A stretch of DNA of 64,000 nt from Bacteroidia bacterium. GTDB lineage: Bacteria; Bacteroidota; Bacteroidia; CAIKAF01. Each line of letters starts with the position of its first letter. The stretch's first letter is position 1. The notes under the pieces were generated by a model. The model ran no database searches and was not told where the DNA came from. It was given only the letters and a program-made list of their open reading frames with translations. Made by a program: the position numbers and the translations under genes. The stretch spans positions 1 to 64,000 of the forward strand of contig JACVCJ010000009.1 of assembly GCA_016742095.1 (NCBI GenBank). The letters are read 5' to 3'. Shown here in pieces: positions 1 to 10,063 of this stretch.

Positions 1-3000
1 GTATACGGCTGGTATACAGACCGTATGCCGCTCCGTCGAACGTTATTTGCAGTACGGCGCCGTTCCATACGGGTTGCCAGTTAAAGGAGGCCTTTCCGCA
101 ATGTATGCCCAGCGGACCGTACAGGGTCTCCGTACCGTTAAAGTCTACCTGGCGCAGGCGCACGTAATGCATATCTGCCTGCGGCAGTTCAAAACTGTAG
201 CTGTTCAGTTCGTTTGAATTCCCGGCGCCGCTTACCGTACCGGCTTTTTCGAACGCATACGGTGTACGGCCCTCTTCGATCTCGAAATAGGCGTTATTTA
301 CCTCGCTGTAGGTACTCCAAACCAGACGGGCTTTTCCGTCCTGGCCGCAGATCACTTCCATATCGCCCATAGAGACCGGTAGCGGGTTCGGAATACCGCC
401 GCTGAAACCCCAGTTGCTCCATCCGGAGGCACCGGTACGCTGTAACACGGGACGACTTAGCGTGCCCTGCGGCTGCTGATGCGCACCGCTTTCCTGCCAG
501 GGCCCGCCGCCGGTACGTTTCAGTGCCGTAAGTTCGCACAGGGACGTGATACCACTGAAATTTTCGCCCACCAGGGTAATATCATAGCTGCCACCGTTCA
601 GGCCGTCGTTGGCATCCATCTGCCAGTAGCCTTCGGTCTGGGTATTTTCTGCGGAGAATGCCGCGCAGGAGCCGGCCACGGCAATATTCAGCGGCAGACC
701 GCTAAGGCCCATCGGTACCGGTTCAAAATGGCCGGTAAGGGAACCGCCCGTTGTCGGAGCGGCCGTGTACTCTACAGTTACAAAACGGTCGTACCCGCCT
801 ACACCAAAGGGGAACAGGCCGCTGGCAGCACCGCTGTTGGTACCGTTGAACCAGCGTTTCATGGTACCTGCCACATAACCGTCGGTATAATTGAGTGTAC
901 CCGTCTGTGCGCTGGATATGCCCAGTTCCAGCAGGTAACTGCCGGTTACGATATCTCCCTGTATCATCTGCAGGGTACCGCTGATCTGGCGCGACATTTC
1001 CAGGCTGAGTGTCAGCGAGGCATTGTCCAGTTCGGTGATCACCCTGCCGGAAACCGGGCTGGGCATACCGTTGCCGGGTACCTGGGCCGATTTTCCTATA
1101 AAATGATAGATAGCGCCGGCATTGAACGTCCGGGCGTCCGTCTGCACATTCCCGGAAAGGGCAGCTCCGCTGCGCAGGGCGCCTCCGTTGTGGTCCGACG
1201 TTATTTTGATCGTACCGCCGCTCTCCACCGCAAAGGCCGTGGTATTGGCCGCGCTTATCTCGGTTATGTTCAGCGGTGTATTGGCCGCGCTGAAATTAAA
1301 GCTGAAAACACCGCCCGATCTCACGGTCAGATCGCTGTTATTGCCCAGGCGCAGGTCCTGGTTTATCAGTTGTACGCTGGCCCCGCTGAGCACTTCCATC
1401 TTCAGGCCGCTCATGGCTACGGTGTTTTTTACGTCGATATTCTGCAGTACCGTACCCGAAAACTTCAGGCCGGTGGCCGTAAGGTCGGCCATGGTAATGG
1501 TACCGCCGGATAAAATGAGGTCGCCTTCCAGGTTCACCACGCAGCCGTTCGAAGAGCCGCTGGTCGGGTTCAGGTTGATGGTACCCGCATTCATTACGAT
1601 ATTCCCTTTTACGGTATGTGCCACTTCTACCACAGAAACGGCTGCAAAACGGAATTCGCCGGCCTCTACACGCAGCGTTCCGCCTATTTCCACGTCCTGG
1701 TCCGTATTCACCAGCTGTACGGCAGAAGAAGCAGAAGCATTACGGATAATGAGGTCGTTTTTCGTAAGCGGGAGAAAGGTACCGGAGAAAGGAATACTCT
1801 GTACAAAATTGAAGTTCTCGCCGGGATTGGCATTAAAGTAAAAATTACCGAACAGGTACCCGTCACTGTTGGCAGATATCTGGCTGGGATTGCGGATGAG
1901 GCGGTTGGCACTGCTGCCGGCATCCCAGTCCCAGTTACGCAGCTCCACGGTAGAACCGGCCTGGAAATCTTCGGTGCCGTCCCAGAGACCGTCGCCGTTA
2001 TCGAGTGTAGTGGAATTCAATACAACCAGGGCTCCGCTTTCTGCCCGGATCACACCGCTGCTGCTTACCGTAACCCCCGGGTTATTTACCTGCATCGTTC
2101 CACCGGATTTTACGGTGAGCGAAGCGTACGTGCAGTTGTGTGCTCCCGTAAAATTACCATTGTTCTCGATGATCATGGTGGTACCCGGAGCACCCGCCGC
2201 AAAAGCCGCATTGCTGGTTACGGTATGGCGTATGTACAGGTTGCTGGTGGTATTGGCCGCAGGCGCCGCAGAGGCGGTCCACACACCGGCAACAAAACGC
2301 TCCCAGGTGGCCGTACCCGATGAAGGCCAGGTACCATTGGAGGTAGTGCGGTAACTGTTGGCCGGTACTGTATTGATATCAAACGTTGTGCTGGTAGCGG
2401 GAAGCAGTCCGGGAGCCGTGGCCTGCAGGGTAAAACCCGTTCCGGAAACGGTATGCACGATACTGCCGAAGCTGGCCAGTCCCGAAGCGGCCGAAGCGCT
2501 CAGCGGCGTACCCGTCATGGTACCGGTTGAGGTAATGCTTACCGCGGAAACATAATCCAGGTCGCGGTTACCGTTCACATCCGTGGCGCTCAGCGTCACG
2601 GCCGGACTCATAGATACATTTTCCGACGTGGTGGACGGTTGTTGTACAAAAGCCAGGCGATCGGCCGTAACTTCGATGCGGTTCCGGTTGCCGCTTGTAC
2701 TCGAAGCCGCTCCGCCCGCATTGGCCAGAGCGAATGTCGAACCCGAAGCACTGGCCGAAGCCGAACTTACCGTAAACTGTAACTGCTGGTTATCGGTAAC
2801 GGTTGTGAGAAAAGATACACGCAGCGTCAGGTCCTGGCTGCCGTTATCGGGTGCCGTAAAGCTGCTGCCGCTGAGTCCGCTGAAGCTGATGCTACTGCCC
2901 GCGATCACGGGATTGTTCGCCAGCATGGCATTTCCGTCGAAAAGAGCCGCAGAACGCAGGTTGGCGATATTGCTCACGTTAAAAGTAATGGCATTCAGAG

Positions 3001-4453
3001 TAGTTCCGTAGGTATCGGCGTCGGAAGCAGCAGCTCCGCCGTCGCGTATCGTAAAGCGAAACACGCCTACACTACTGGAGGTATTGGTAATGGTGGCCGC
3101 CTGGTATTGCGTATAGTCGATATCGGAATTATAGCTAAACGCGGCATCTGCAATGATGTCCGAGAATGCACTGTTGGCGCCGGTACCCTGTATGGCAAAC
3201 ACGTAGGGATCTTCGTCCGCGTCGTCACTGGCGATGCTCAGGGTGGCTGTACGCAGGCCGGGGGCCGATGGCGCAAAGGTCACCTGGAACGTAGTACTGC
3301 CCGAGGCCGCTATGGGTGTGGAAGGAATGGCCGTAAGGGAAAAATCGGCCGCATTGGCGCCGCTTATTGTTACGTAAGGCGATACACCCGTCAGGTTCAG
3401 TGTTGCCAGTCCCTGGTTCTGAATGGTAAAGGTATGCGTTACACTGCCCGAAAGTACCAGTGCCGGACCGAAATCGGTGTCGTCCAATGTGGAAGGGCTA
3501 AGATCGTTATGGACGATGGAAACCGAGTTGCCCGTAAGGTTGATCTCCGGGGCCGGAACGCTGCCGGTACCCTGTATGGCGAACACATAGGGATCTTCGT
3601 CGGGATCATCACTGGCAATGCTGATGCTGGCCGTGCGTGTACCTGCGGCAGAAGGATCGAAGCTAACCTGGAAAGTGGTACTACCCGAGGCGGCCACAGG
3701 CGTAGAAGGAATGGCCGTGACCGTAAAATCGGCCGCGTTGGCGCCGCTGATGCTCACGTAAGGCGATGCAGCACTAAGCGTGAGCGGCCCGCTGCCTGTA
3801 TTCTGTATGGTGAAAGTGCGTGTTACCGTACCGCCGGCCACGGGTGTGGAACCGAAATCGGTATGGTCTGCCGCAGAAGGGATCAGGTCGTTATTGGCGA
3901 TGGAAGTACCGTTGCCGGTGATATCGATCTCGGGGTTGAGGGCTGCGGTATAGGATGTCCATTGAATATTGTCTACGATCACCTGTGATGAACCGGTGCT
4001 TCTGATCTCAAGCTGAACGCTCCCCGAAATATTCAGAACCGAGGAATACGTAACCACCGTATTTGAAGTAGGACTCACTGTGATAGATGTTCCGATCTGA
4101 CCGCCGTTTACCCATACTTCAAGCGAACGGCCACCCGTTGCGGTAAAGCCGCGTACATAATCGAAAGTAAGAGTTCCCATTCCTCCGCTGTATGTAGGTG
4201 AAGTAACCGTACGTGTCGTACCGGAATTACCGAAACATATAGCTTTTCCCGTAAGCGTCTGGTCTGTACGGGCGCCTTGTGCCGTCCATACAACACCGTC
4301 CGTACCGGTCCATGTCCGTGCCTGGTATGAACCCGAACTTGCAGTAGGCAGATTATTGAAATTTTCCTGTCCCTGTCCCCATGTAAATGTTATTCCGGAT
4401 AATACAAGGGTAATAATGAGCAACAACGCCCGCAGGTGATATCCTGTATGCAT
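1..4453 (-). CDS. Large secreted protein (3' end outside window) with signal peptide, two choice-of-anchor-D/HYDIN-like Ig repeats and beta-helix-like region; probable T9SS substrate/adhesin
   Basis: My translation of the - strand from ATG at 4453 (MHTGYHLRALLLIITLVLSGITFTWGQ...) stays open to the window edge; tandem repeats '...TDFG..TFTIQN.G...SPYV.ISGANAADF..TAIPSTP.AASGSTTFQV.F.PSA.G.RTA..SIASDD.DEDPYVFAIQGTG'. Not in ORF track because no stop in window. Confidence 0.85.
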   Translation of the reverse strand, partial: MHTGYHLRALLLIITLVLSGITFTWGQGQENFNNLPTASSGSYQARTWTGTDGVVWTAQGARTDQTLTGKAICFGNSGTTRTVTSPTYSGGMGTLTFDYVRGFTATGGRSLEVWVNGGQIGTSITVSPTSNTVVTYSSVLNISGSVQLEIRSTGSSQVIVDNIQWTSYTAALNPEIDITGNGTSIANNDLIPSAADHTDFGSTPVAGGTVTRTFTIQNTGSGPLTLSAASPYVSISGANAADFTVTAIPSTPVAASGSTTFQVSFDPSAAGTRTASISIASDDPDEDPYVFAIQGTGSVPAPEINLTGNSVSIVHNDLSPSTLDDTDFGPALVLSGSVTHTFTIQNQGLATLNLTGVSPYVTISGANAADFSLTAIPSTPIAASGSTTFQVTFAPSAPGLRTATLSIASDDADEDPYVFAIQGTGANSAFSDIIADAAFSYNSDIDYTQYQAATITNTSSSVGVFRFTIRDGGAAASDADTYGTTLNAITFNVSNIANLRSAALFDGNAMLANNPVIAGSSISFSGLSGSSFTAPDNGSQDLTLRVSFLTTVTDNQQLQFTVSSASASASGSTFALANAGGAASSTSGNRNRIEVTADRLAFVQQPSTTSENVSMSPAVTLSATDVNGNRDLDYVSAVSITSTGTMTGTPLSASAASGLASFGSIVHTVSGTGFTLQATAPGLLPATSTTFDINTVPANSYRTTSNGTWPSSGTATWERFVAGVWTASAAPAANTTSNLYIRHTVTSNAAFAAGAPGTTMIIENNGNFTGAHNCTYASLTVKSGGTMQVNNPGVTVSSSGVIRAESGALVVLNSTTLDNGDGLWDGTEDFQAGSTVELRNWDWDAGSSANRLIRNPSQISANSDGYLFGNFYFNANPGENFNFVQSIPFSGTFLPLTKNDLIIRNASASSAVQLVNTDQDVEIGGTLRVEAGEFRFAAVSVVEVAHTVKGNIVMNAGTINLNPTSGSSNGCVVNLEGDLILSGGTITMADLTATGLKFSGTVLQNIDVKNTVAMSGLKMEVLSGASVQLINQDLRLGNNSDLTVRSGGVFSFNFSAANTPLNITEISAANTTAFAVESGGTIKITSDHNGGALRSGAALSGNVQTDARTFNAGAIYHFIGKSAQVPGNGMPSPVSGRVITELDNASLTLSLEMSRQISGTLQMIQGDIVTGSYLLELGISSAQTGTLNYTDGYVAGTMKRWFNGTNSGAASGLFPFGVGGYDRFVTVEYTAAPTTGGSLTGHFEPVPMGLSGLPLNIAVAGSCAAFSAENTQTEGYWQMDANDGLNGGSYDITLVGENFSGITSLCELTALKRTGGGPWQESGAHQQPQGTLSRPVLQRTGASGWSNWGFSGGIPNPLPVSMGDMEVICGQDGKARLVWSTYSEVNNAYFEIEEGRTPYAFEKAGTVSGAGNSNELNSYSFELPQADMHYVRLRQVDFNGTETLYGPLGIHCGKASFNWQPVWNGAVLQITFDGAAYGLYTSRI

Positions 4454-4666
4454 GTGGTGATAGAATGATTTAGGTATTTCCGGTTGCAAAGAAACAACCA
4501 ACTTTGTGATTGCAAAAGTTCCCGCGTCGAAAAAGCAACTTTTTTTTCACCGAAATTTAACCTGTTTGTGACGACGTTTTTTATACACGTAATTACATAT
4601 AAAGTTAATTTTCATTCATTTTCCTTTTACGTTAGCCTTTTCTTACTGAATTTGTATCTTTATACC

Positions 4667-5542
4667 ATGTTGGCAAGTCCTCAAATCCGCATCCCGAAAA
4701 TCGATCTGCCTTCCGGCTTTGTGGCTAAAACCCTGCAACAGGAAGAAACGGGCAAGAAAAACCCTGAAGGAACACCGCACCGGCACAACTTTTTTACCGT
4801 GCTGTGGATCACCCGCGGTTCGGGTATTCACCAGATCGACTTTACCGATTTCCCGATCGAGAACCAGTACGTACATTTCGTAAGTCCGCAGCAGGTGCAC
4901 TGGTTCCGCTCCGATCCGGGTGTGGAAGGCTACCTCTTCCTGTTTACCGAAGACTTCCTGCAGGCCTGCGGCATCAACCCGCGTTTTTTGCAGGCCCTGG
5001 GCCTCTTTACGGGCTGCACACAGGCCGAACCGCTCTTTATCCCGGCCGATAAAAGAGCCGCCCTCAAGGAACTCTGCGTCAAGGCCATTGCCGAAACCGA
5101 TCCCTCGCACGATTTTTACCTGGAAGCCGCCGCCTCGTACCTGCGCCTCTTCCTGATCGAATGCAGCCGCATCAAAGGACTTATTCCCAACGAAATAGAG
5201 AACCGGAACGAAAACCGCATCCTGAAATCCTTTCTCGATAACCTGGACAATCATTTTCACCAGAAACACAAAGTGGCCGAATACGCCAGCCTGCAGAACA
5301 TTACGCCCAATTACCTCAACGAAGTGGTAAAGGAAGCCAGCGGGGCCAGCGCCAAGGAACACATTCAGAACCGCCTTTCCCTGGAAGCCATGCGCTACGC
5401 TACCCACAGCGATATGACCACCAAGGAAACGGCTTTTGCCCTGGGCTTTGACGATCCGGCGCATTTCTCTAAGTTCTTCAAGAAGATGAAAGGCATCGAC
5501 TTCACCGGCTTCCGGGAACAGATCCGCAGGCAGCATTTATAG
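4667..5542 (+). CDS. AraC family transcriptional regulator
   Basis: N-terminal cupin-like (HRHNFFTVLWITRGSGIHQIDF) and C-terminal AraC HTH (ETAFALGFDDPAHFSKFFKKMKGI). ORF track starts at 4484; ATG 4667 preferred (-7-like TATCTTTA at 4655-4662). Confidence 0.85.
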   Translation: MLASPQIRIPKIDLPSGFVAKTLQQEETGKKNPEGTPHRHNFFTVLWITRGSGIHQIDFTDFPIENQYVHFVSPQQVHWFRSDPGVEGYLFLFTEDFLQACGINPRFLQALGLFTGCTQAEPLFIPADKRAALKELCVKAIAETDPSHDFYLEAAASYLRLFLIECSRIKGLIPNEIENRNENRILKSFLDNLDNHFHQKHKVAEYASLQNITPNYLNEVVKEASGASAKEHIQNRLSLEAMRYATHSDMTTKETAFALGFDDPAHFSKFFKKMKGIDFTGFREQIRRQHL

Positions 5543-5778
5543 CTTTCCCGGGCAGTAAAAATGTAGAGGACAGCGGCGGATATTACCGCACCGATCTTCA
5601 ACAAATTGCCCCTATACCGCTTTTTTTTCGCATTTTTGTACTGAATTCACGTTCGTTCGTGTAATGGTCTGGCGTTTCCCGGCTCGCAGTCCTCTCCTGC
5701 CCGCATACATCACCGGATGATGCGCCTCCCCTTATTATTACAGCCTGTTGCCGTATTCCGCTGCGGCAATACACATAC

Positions 5779-5810
5779 TAAAAAACCCCCGTTTAAAGCG
5801 GGGGTTTTCC
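5779..5810. terminator. Bidirectional intrinsic terminator
   Basis: AAAAAACCCCCGTTTAAAGCGGGGGTTTT hairpin between convergent genes. Confidence 0.85.
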
Positions 5811-5831
5811 TTTTCATAGTTTCACAGGCTT

Positions 5832-7889
5832 CTATTTCTTTACCAGAAATTTCTTCGCCACTTTACCACCGTCAAAATCCAGTTCGAGGGTATATAAACC
5901 GTCGGCAAACGATTGGATGTTCAGCGTTTCGGTGTGTTCGGCACTGCCGTTCCATACCGCCGTACGCACCACGCGGCCCGATACGTCCAGTATACGCATG
6001 CGGATCTCGCCGGCCTGTACGGCACTTACTTTAATGTTCAGCAGGTCCGAAGCCGGGTTCGGGAATATCTCTGCCTGCAGGGCCTTGTTGTATTCCGTTA
6101 CCGAAGCATAGGGCGAAATAAGGCAGTTGCCTGTAATGTTCTTCAGCGTGGCCTCGTATTTCGAATTTACAATGTCCACAATGGTATCTATGCATATCTG
6201 CTCGGCGGTAATATTGTTAAAGAAGAGGCGCACCAGGGGCTGCAGTACGGCCGAGGTGTCCAGCTTCATTTCCTGGTACGACATACCGATCACTTCCGTG
6301 CCGTTCACCTGGAACTGCGGTGTAATATTGTACTGCAGCGGGTTGGCCAGGTTCTGGGCCGATTGTATCTCGATGCCGCTCACCCGGAACTGGTAGGCCA
6401 GCACACTGTGGGTGGCATTTTTTATGCCGATATCGATGTACTGCTGGTTCCAGTTGTAACCGATGATCGAAAGCTCGCTGGTCTGCTGGTTATTGGTGAT
6501 ACCGAAAGGCCAGTCGCAGGGATTATTGATGGGATGCTCGTTCAGGGAACAGTTATTGATCAGGGCCGCATCGTGTACGGTCCAGGTACCGTCGGCGTCC
6601 ATATCGTTACAGATCACCTGCTGCAGGTTGCCGGAGATCAGGTTCTGGTTGTACAGCGAGGCATCGCTCTGGTCCAGGGCCAGGTCGCTGTTCATATCGC
6701 CGCGTACGGCGGTACCGTTACAAACGCCGTTACAGTCGGTCTGTGCATTACCGAACTGTACACCCATGCAGTCTACCACCGGTGTACAGCCCTGCACCAG
6801 GCTGAAGGACGGAATGCCCTGTGCGTCGCGCGCCAGGCGTATACAAACCGAGGCAAAGTTGTTATCGTAGGTGGTTTCGTACTTGCCGGTATAATCGGGG
6901 CTGTGGTCCCAGTTCACCTTTACCACGAGGTGATAGGTACCGGTGTCCACATCGGTAATATCCACCCACTGGCAGTCAAGACCGGCGCCGTAAATATCGC
7001 CGCAGCCGTGCGAAATGCCCATGTTTCCGCAGCCGTACTGCGAGGAGCCGCCACCGCTGCATTCCAGGTCCATTACACAGAAACCGTTCTTAAAACCGAT
7101 GGGGATCTCATTCCCGTTCAGGTCATACAGCTCGTATTTGGCATAACCCACGTAGTGTGCATGCTGGTGACAGTTCACATAGTCGAACTGGGGGTTCGAG
7201 GGATTTGCCTGCCCGATGTAATAATCGGCATTCCCCACATTTTTGATATGCGTGGTAAAACGAATGATGTCGCGGAGTCCGTACCCGTTCAGACAGCCTT
7301 CTTCCACGGAGCACTGGTCGGCATTGCGGGTGTCCATGCTCAGCGAACTTTCCATGGCGCTCTGCACTACGGTAAGATCGGGCGTGGGGCACAGCGGGCT
7401 GGGCGCATACACGCAGGAACCGTTATCTATCGTAGCTTCGGGGTTATAGTTACAGGCATTCGGGTCTGTACAACCTGATATCTGCCCGATGTACTGGAGG
7501 GTCCAGTTAATGGTCTGCCCGTTGCACTGGTTGTTGTAATCGTCGATACGGATATAATAGGTGGTACCCGGCTGCAGAATCCCCTGTACCTCGCTCTGCA
7601 GGCTGCAGGCATCGTCGTTGTAAAGTACGGTGGCCAGGTTGTTCTCGGTAGGGTTCAGTCCCACACAATAATCGTACACATAAATTTTGGTATCGCAGGA
7701 ACTCTGCTGGCAGGTGTATATCCGGTAAATTCCCGGCTGCGTGGGCACAAAGGTGTACCAGCTGTTGGGTTGCGGGGCGGTGTAGCTGCCCGGCGTTACC
7801 GGCGTGGCGTTACTGCAGGATGTACCCTGCGCCATTGCCCCGTATGCCGCAGAGAACAGCATAAGGAAAAGGAGTACGGTTCTTCTCAT
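5832..7889 (-). CDS. T9SS type A sorting-domain protein with lysyl-oxidase-like domain and dockerin-like repeats
   Basis: CHQHAH, FKNGFC..., GDIYGAGLDCQWVDITDV motifs resemble lysyl oxidase; 'GDMNSDLALDQSDASLYNQ'/'NDMDADGTWTVHDAALI' dockerin-like; C-term 'FPNPASDLLNIKV...GLYTLELDFDGGKVAKKFLVKK' T9SS domain. Start ATG 7889 (MRRTVLLFLMLFSAAYGAMAQ signal peptide); track start 7916 overlaps a TAnnTTTG element. Confidence 0.85.
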   Translation of the reverse strand: MRRTVLLFLMLFSAAYGAMAQGTSCSNATPVTPGSYTAPQPNSWYTFVPTQPGIYRIYTCQQSSCDTKIYVYDYCVGLNPTENNLATVLYNDDACSLQSEVQGILQPGTTYYIRIDDYNNQCNGQTINWTLQYIGQISGCTDPNACNYNPEATIDNGSCVYAPSPLCPTPDLTVVQSAMESSLSMDTRNADQCSVEEGCLNGYGLRDIIRFTTHIKNVGNADYYIGQANPSNPQFDYVNCHQHAHYVGYAKYELYDLNGNEIPIGFKNGFCVMDLECSGGGSSQYGCGNMGISHGCGDIYGAGLDCQWVDITDVDTGTYHLVVKVNWDHSPDYTGKYETTYDNNFASVCIRLARDAQGIPSFSLVQGCTPVVDCMGVQFGNAQTDCNGVCNGTAVRGDMNSDLALDQSDASLYNQNLISGNLQQVICNDMDADGTWTVHDAALINNCSLNEHPINNPCDWPFGITNNQQTSELSIIGYNWNQQYIDIGIKNATHSVLAYQFRVSGIEIQSAQNLANPLQYNITPQFQVNGTEVIGMSYQEMKLDTSAVLQPLVRLFFNNITAEQICIDTIVDIVNSKYEATLKNITGNCLISPYASVTEYNKALQAEIFPNPASDLLNIKVSAVQAGEIRMRILDVSGRVVRTAVWNGSAEHTETLNIQSFADGLYTLELDFDGGKVAKKFLVKK

Positions 7890-7913
7890 AAAAAAGGTAA
7901 GTTTAGCTTCTAT

Positions 7914-7921
7914 CAAACCTA
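7914..7921 (-). promoter_or_regulatory. Bacteroidota -7 element (TAGGTTTG) upstream of lysyl-oxidase-like gene
   Basis: Exact TAnnTTTG on - strand, 24 nt before ATG 7889. Confidence 0.5.
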
Positions 7922-8026
7922 CAAATTTTTATCATTCCTTTTACATTTTCATTACATTTAGTTTAAAGACAGCCATGGAGTTAGATCGTCGCCGGTGCCC
8001 CGGTTTTGCTTCACATTTTAAAATAG

Positions 8027-8034
8027 TACTTTTG
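8027..8034 (+). promoter_or_regulatory. -7 element TACTTTTG
   Basis: TAnnTTTG match 5 nt before ATG 8040. Confidence 0.55.
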
Positions 8035-8039
8035 GTCTG

Positions 8040-8891
8040 ATGAAAAACCGGATAAAAAAATACGCCCAGATCCTGTGGCAGCGGCATAAGCTTTCTTCGG
8101 CCGTGCAGATACAGCAGCGACAACTGTTCTTGTATTACCGCGAAAAGATACAGGCCGGACTGCAGATACCGCTTAAGGACACCGGGTTCCGCAATTTTTC
8201 ACAGTTCGAGGAAGACGGACTGCTGCTCTTCATTTTTGCCGTTATCGGCATGGAACACAAGTCTTTCGTAGAGATCGGCTCCGACGACGGGGTGAACAGC
8301 AACTGCGCCAACCTCTATTTTCACTTCGGGTTCAACGGACTTTTCATCGACGCCAATGCCCGTGCCATCGACCGCGGACGCTATTTCTACGGCCGTTACC
8401 CGCATCCCTGGTTTCCCAGGCCCCGCTTTGAGTGCAGTTTTGTGCTGCGGGAGAACATCAACCAGCTGTTACAGAAGAACAACATGAAAGGTAAAGTAGG
8501 CGTACTTTCCATCGATATCGACGGCAACGACTACTGGATCTGGGACGCCATTACGGAAATAGAACCCCAGGTAGTGGTGATCGAGACCCATGTGGAATTC
8601 GGTTACAACGATATTGTAGTGCCTTACGACGCTCAGAACAAGTTCAACGACGTGCATTCCGTGTATCACGGCGCCTCACCCGTAGCCATGAAAAAACTGG
8701 GTAAAAAGAAGGGCTACAAACTGATCGGTACCAATGAGCTGGGTTTTAATTTTATCTTTATAAAAGAAGGGATCGACAACGGTTATTTCCCGGAGAAAGA
8801 ACTGGAGGAACTGCTCACGCATCCCACACTGGAGGCCGCCTTTGCCCGTTTCGAAAGTGTGAAGCACCTGCCCTATGAAAAACCTTTATAA
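8040..8891 (+). CDS. FkbM-like/SAM-dependent methyltransferase-like protein
   Basis: 'FVEIGSDDGVNSN.A' and 'GVLSIDIDGNDYWIWDAI' motifs typical of FkbM-like proteins. Confidence 0.6.
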   Translation: MKNRIKKYAQILWQRHKLSSAVQIQQRQLFLYYREKIQAGLQIPLKDTGFRNFSQFEEDGLLLFIFAVIGMEHKSFVEIGSDDGVNSNCANLYFHFGFNGLFIDANARAIDRGRYFYGRYPHPWFPRPRFECSFVLRENINQLLQKNNMKGKVGVLSIDIDGNDYWIWDAITEIEPQVVVIETHVEFGYNDIVVPYDAQNKFNDVHSVYHGASPVAMKKLGKKKGYKLIGTNELGFNFIFIKEGIDNGYFPEKELEELLTHPTLEAAFARFESVKHLPYEKPL

Positions 8892-8925
8892 ATATTTTTC
8901 GTATATTTAAACTAAATATCTATTC

Positions 8926-9624
8926 ATGAACACTCCCTATTATTACGAAACCGAAGCCGTTGTAGACGCACAGAAGCAGGCTGCTTTTATGTCGAAAGTA
9001 TACGGCTGGATGTTTCTTGCCCTGATTGTAACCGGGCTGGTGGCGCATTTCACGGCATCTTCCGAACTGGCCCTGCAACTCATTTACGGAAATAAACTGG
9101 CCTTCTGGGTGCTGATACTGGCGCAGCTGGGCCTGGTGGTAGGTATCGGACGCCTGTTGCATAAAATAAGCTATCCCGTGGCCATTGGCCTGTTCATGCT
9201 GTATGCCGGCATTACAGGGCTTACCTTCGGCGGACTTTTTATGGTATACAGCCAGCAGACCATCGGCATTACCTTTCTGTGCACCGCCGGCCTTTTCGGC
9301 AGTATGGCCGCTATCGGGTATTTTACCAAACGAGACCTTACGTCGATCGGTTCCCTGCTTATCGTAGGCCTTATCGGGGTGGTGATCGCCTCGCTGGTAA
9401 ACCTTTTCCTCAATTCGGACACGCTCACCTGGATCATTACCTATGTGGGACTGGCCGTATTCCTGGGCCTCACCGCCTACGACAACCAGAAGCTGAAATA
9501 CATGGCCCTGGCCCTGGACGAAGAAAGCGCACGTAAAGGCTCCATCTTCGGCGCGCTTACCCTGTACCTCGACTTTGTGAATATTTTCCTGTTCCTGCTG
9601 CGCATTCTCGGCGGAAGAAAATAA
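8926..9624 (+). CDS. Bax inhibitor-1/YccA family membrane protein
   Basis: Multiple TM segments, 'MSKVYGWMFLALIVTGLVAHF', 'LTAYDNQKLK', C-term 'GALTLYLDFVNIFLFLLRILGGRK'. Confidence 0.9.
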   Translation: MNTPYYYETEAVVDAQKQAAFMSKVYGWMFLALIVTGLVAHFTASSELALQLIYGNKLAFWVLILAQLGLVVGIGRLLHKISYPVAIGLFMLYAGITGLTFGGLFMVYSQQTIGITFLCTAGLFGSMAAIGYFTKRDLTSIGSLLIVGLIGVVIASLVNLFLNSDTLTWIITYVGLAVFLGLTAYDNQKLKYMALALDEESARKGSIFGALTLYLDFVNIFLFLLRILGGRK

Positions 9625-9645
9625 GACACCAGAATATATAAAATA

Positions 9646-9686
9646 GAAAAAGACCGTCTCGCTTATAGCAAGGCGGTCTTTTTCTG
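9646..9686. terminator. Intrinsic terminator
   Basis: AAAAAGACCG...CGGTCTTTTT stem-loop between convergent genes. Confidence 0.7.
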
Positions 9687-9701
9687 TTCAGTATCAGGCA
9701 A

Positions 9702-10007
9702 CTAAGCGGCAGGCTGTTTGCTGCGCCAGTATCTCTCAAAAATAAAGCAACCGAAAGGCAGGACCGAGGCCAGTCCGGCCAGGAACGCCTGTTTCAGGGG
9801 CCAGCGGTCGCTGATATACACGTCGATCAGCATAAAGAAGTACAGGATGAACAGCAGTCCGTGTGCCCAGCCGGCGTATTTCACAAAGAGGGGCATTCCG
9901 GCGCCGTATTTCAGGGGCATGGCTACAAAGAGCAGGAATAAAAAGGAAAGACTTTCGATAAGGGCTATGGTCCTAAAGCGGCCGTCAGCCGTTTTCAGTG
10001 TGTACAT
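9702..10007 (-). CDS. DUF3817 domain-containing membrane protein
   Basis: 'FRTIALIESLSFLFLLFVAMPLKY...WAHGLLFILYF' pattern. Confidence 0.8.
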   Translation of the reverse strand: MYTLKTADGRFRTIALIESLSFLFLLFVAMPLKYGAGMPLFVKYAGWAHGLLFILYFFMLIDVYISDRWPLKQAFLAGLASVLPFGCFIFERYWRSKQPAA

Positions 10008-10063
10008 AAACTAAAAATTTTGCCCAAAGATCGTCAAAATTCCAACGGCGCCTTCTAACAAAA

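Noticed and set aside
479-3988. Plus-strand ORFs 479-1513, 1122-1841, 1616-2323, 1869-2354, 2583-3011, 3107-3988 as genes
   Set aside because: They are antisense to a continuous - strand frame with signal peptide and recognisable repeat domains; translations show no known motifs and overlap each other.
4643-5536. 297-aa - strand ORF
   Set aside because: Antisense to the AraC regulator with strong HTH signature.
5913-7478. 521-aa + strand ORF
   Set aside because: Antisense to the T9SS/lysyl-oxidase-like gene, which has clear domains.
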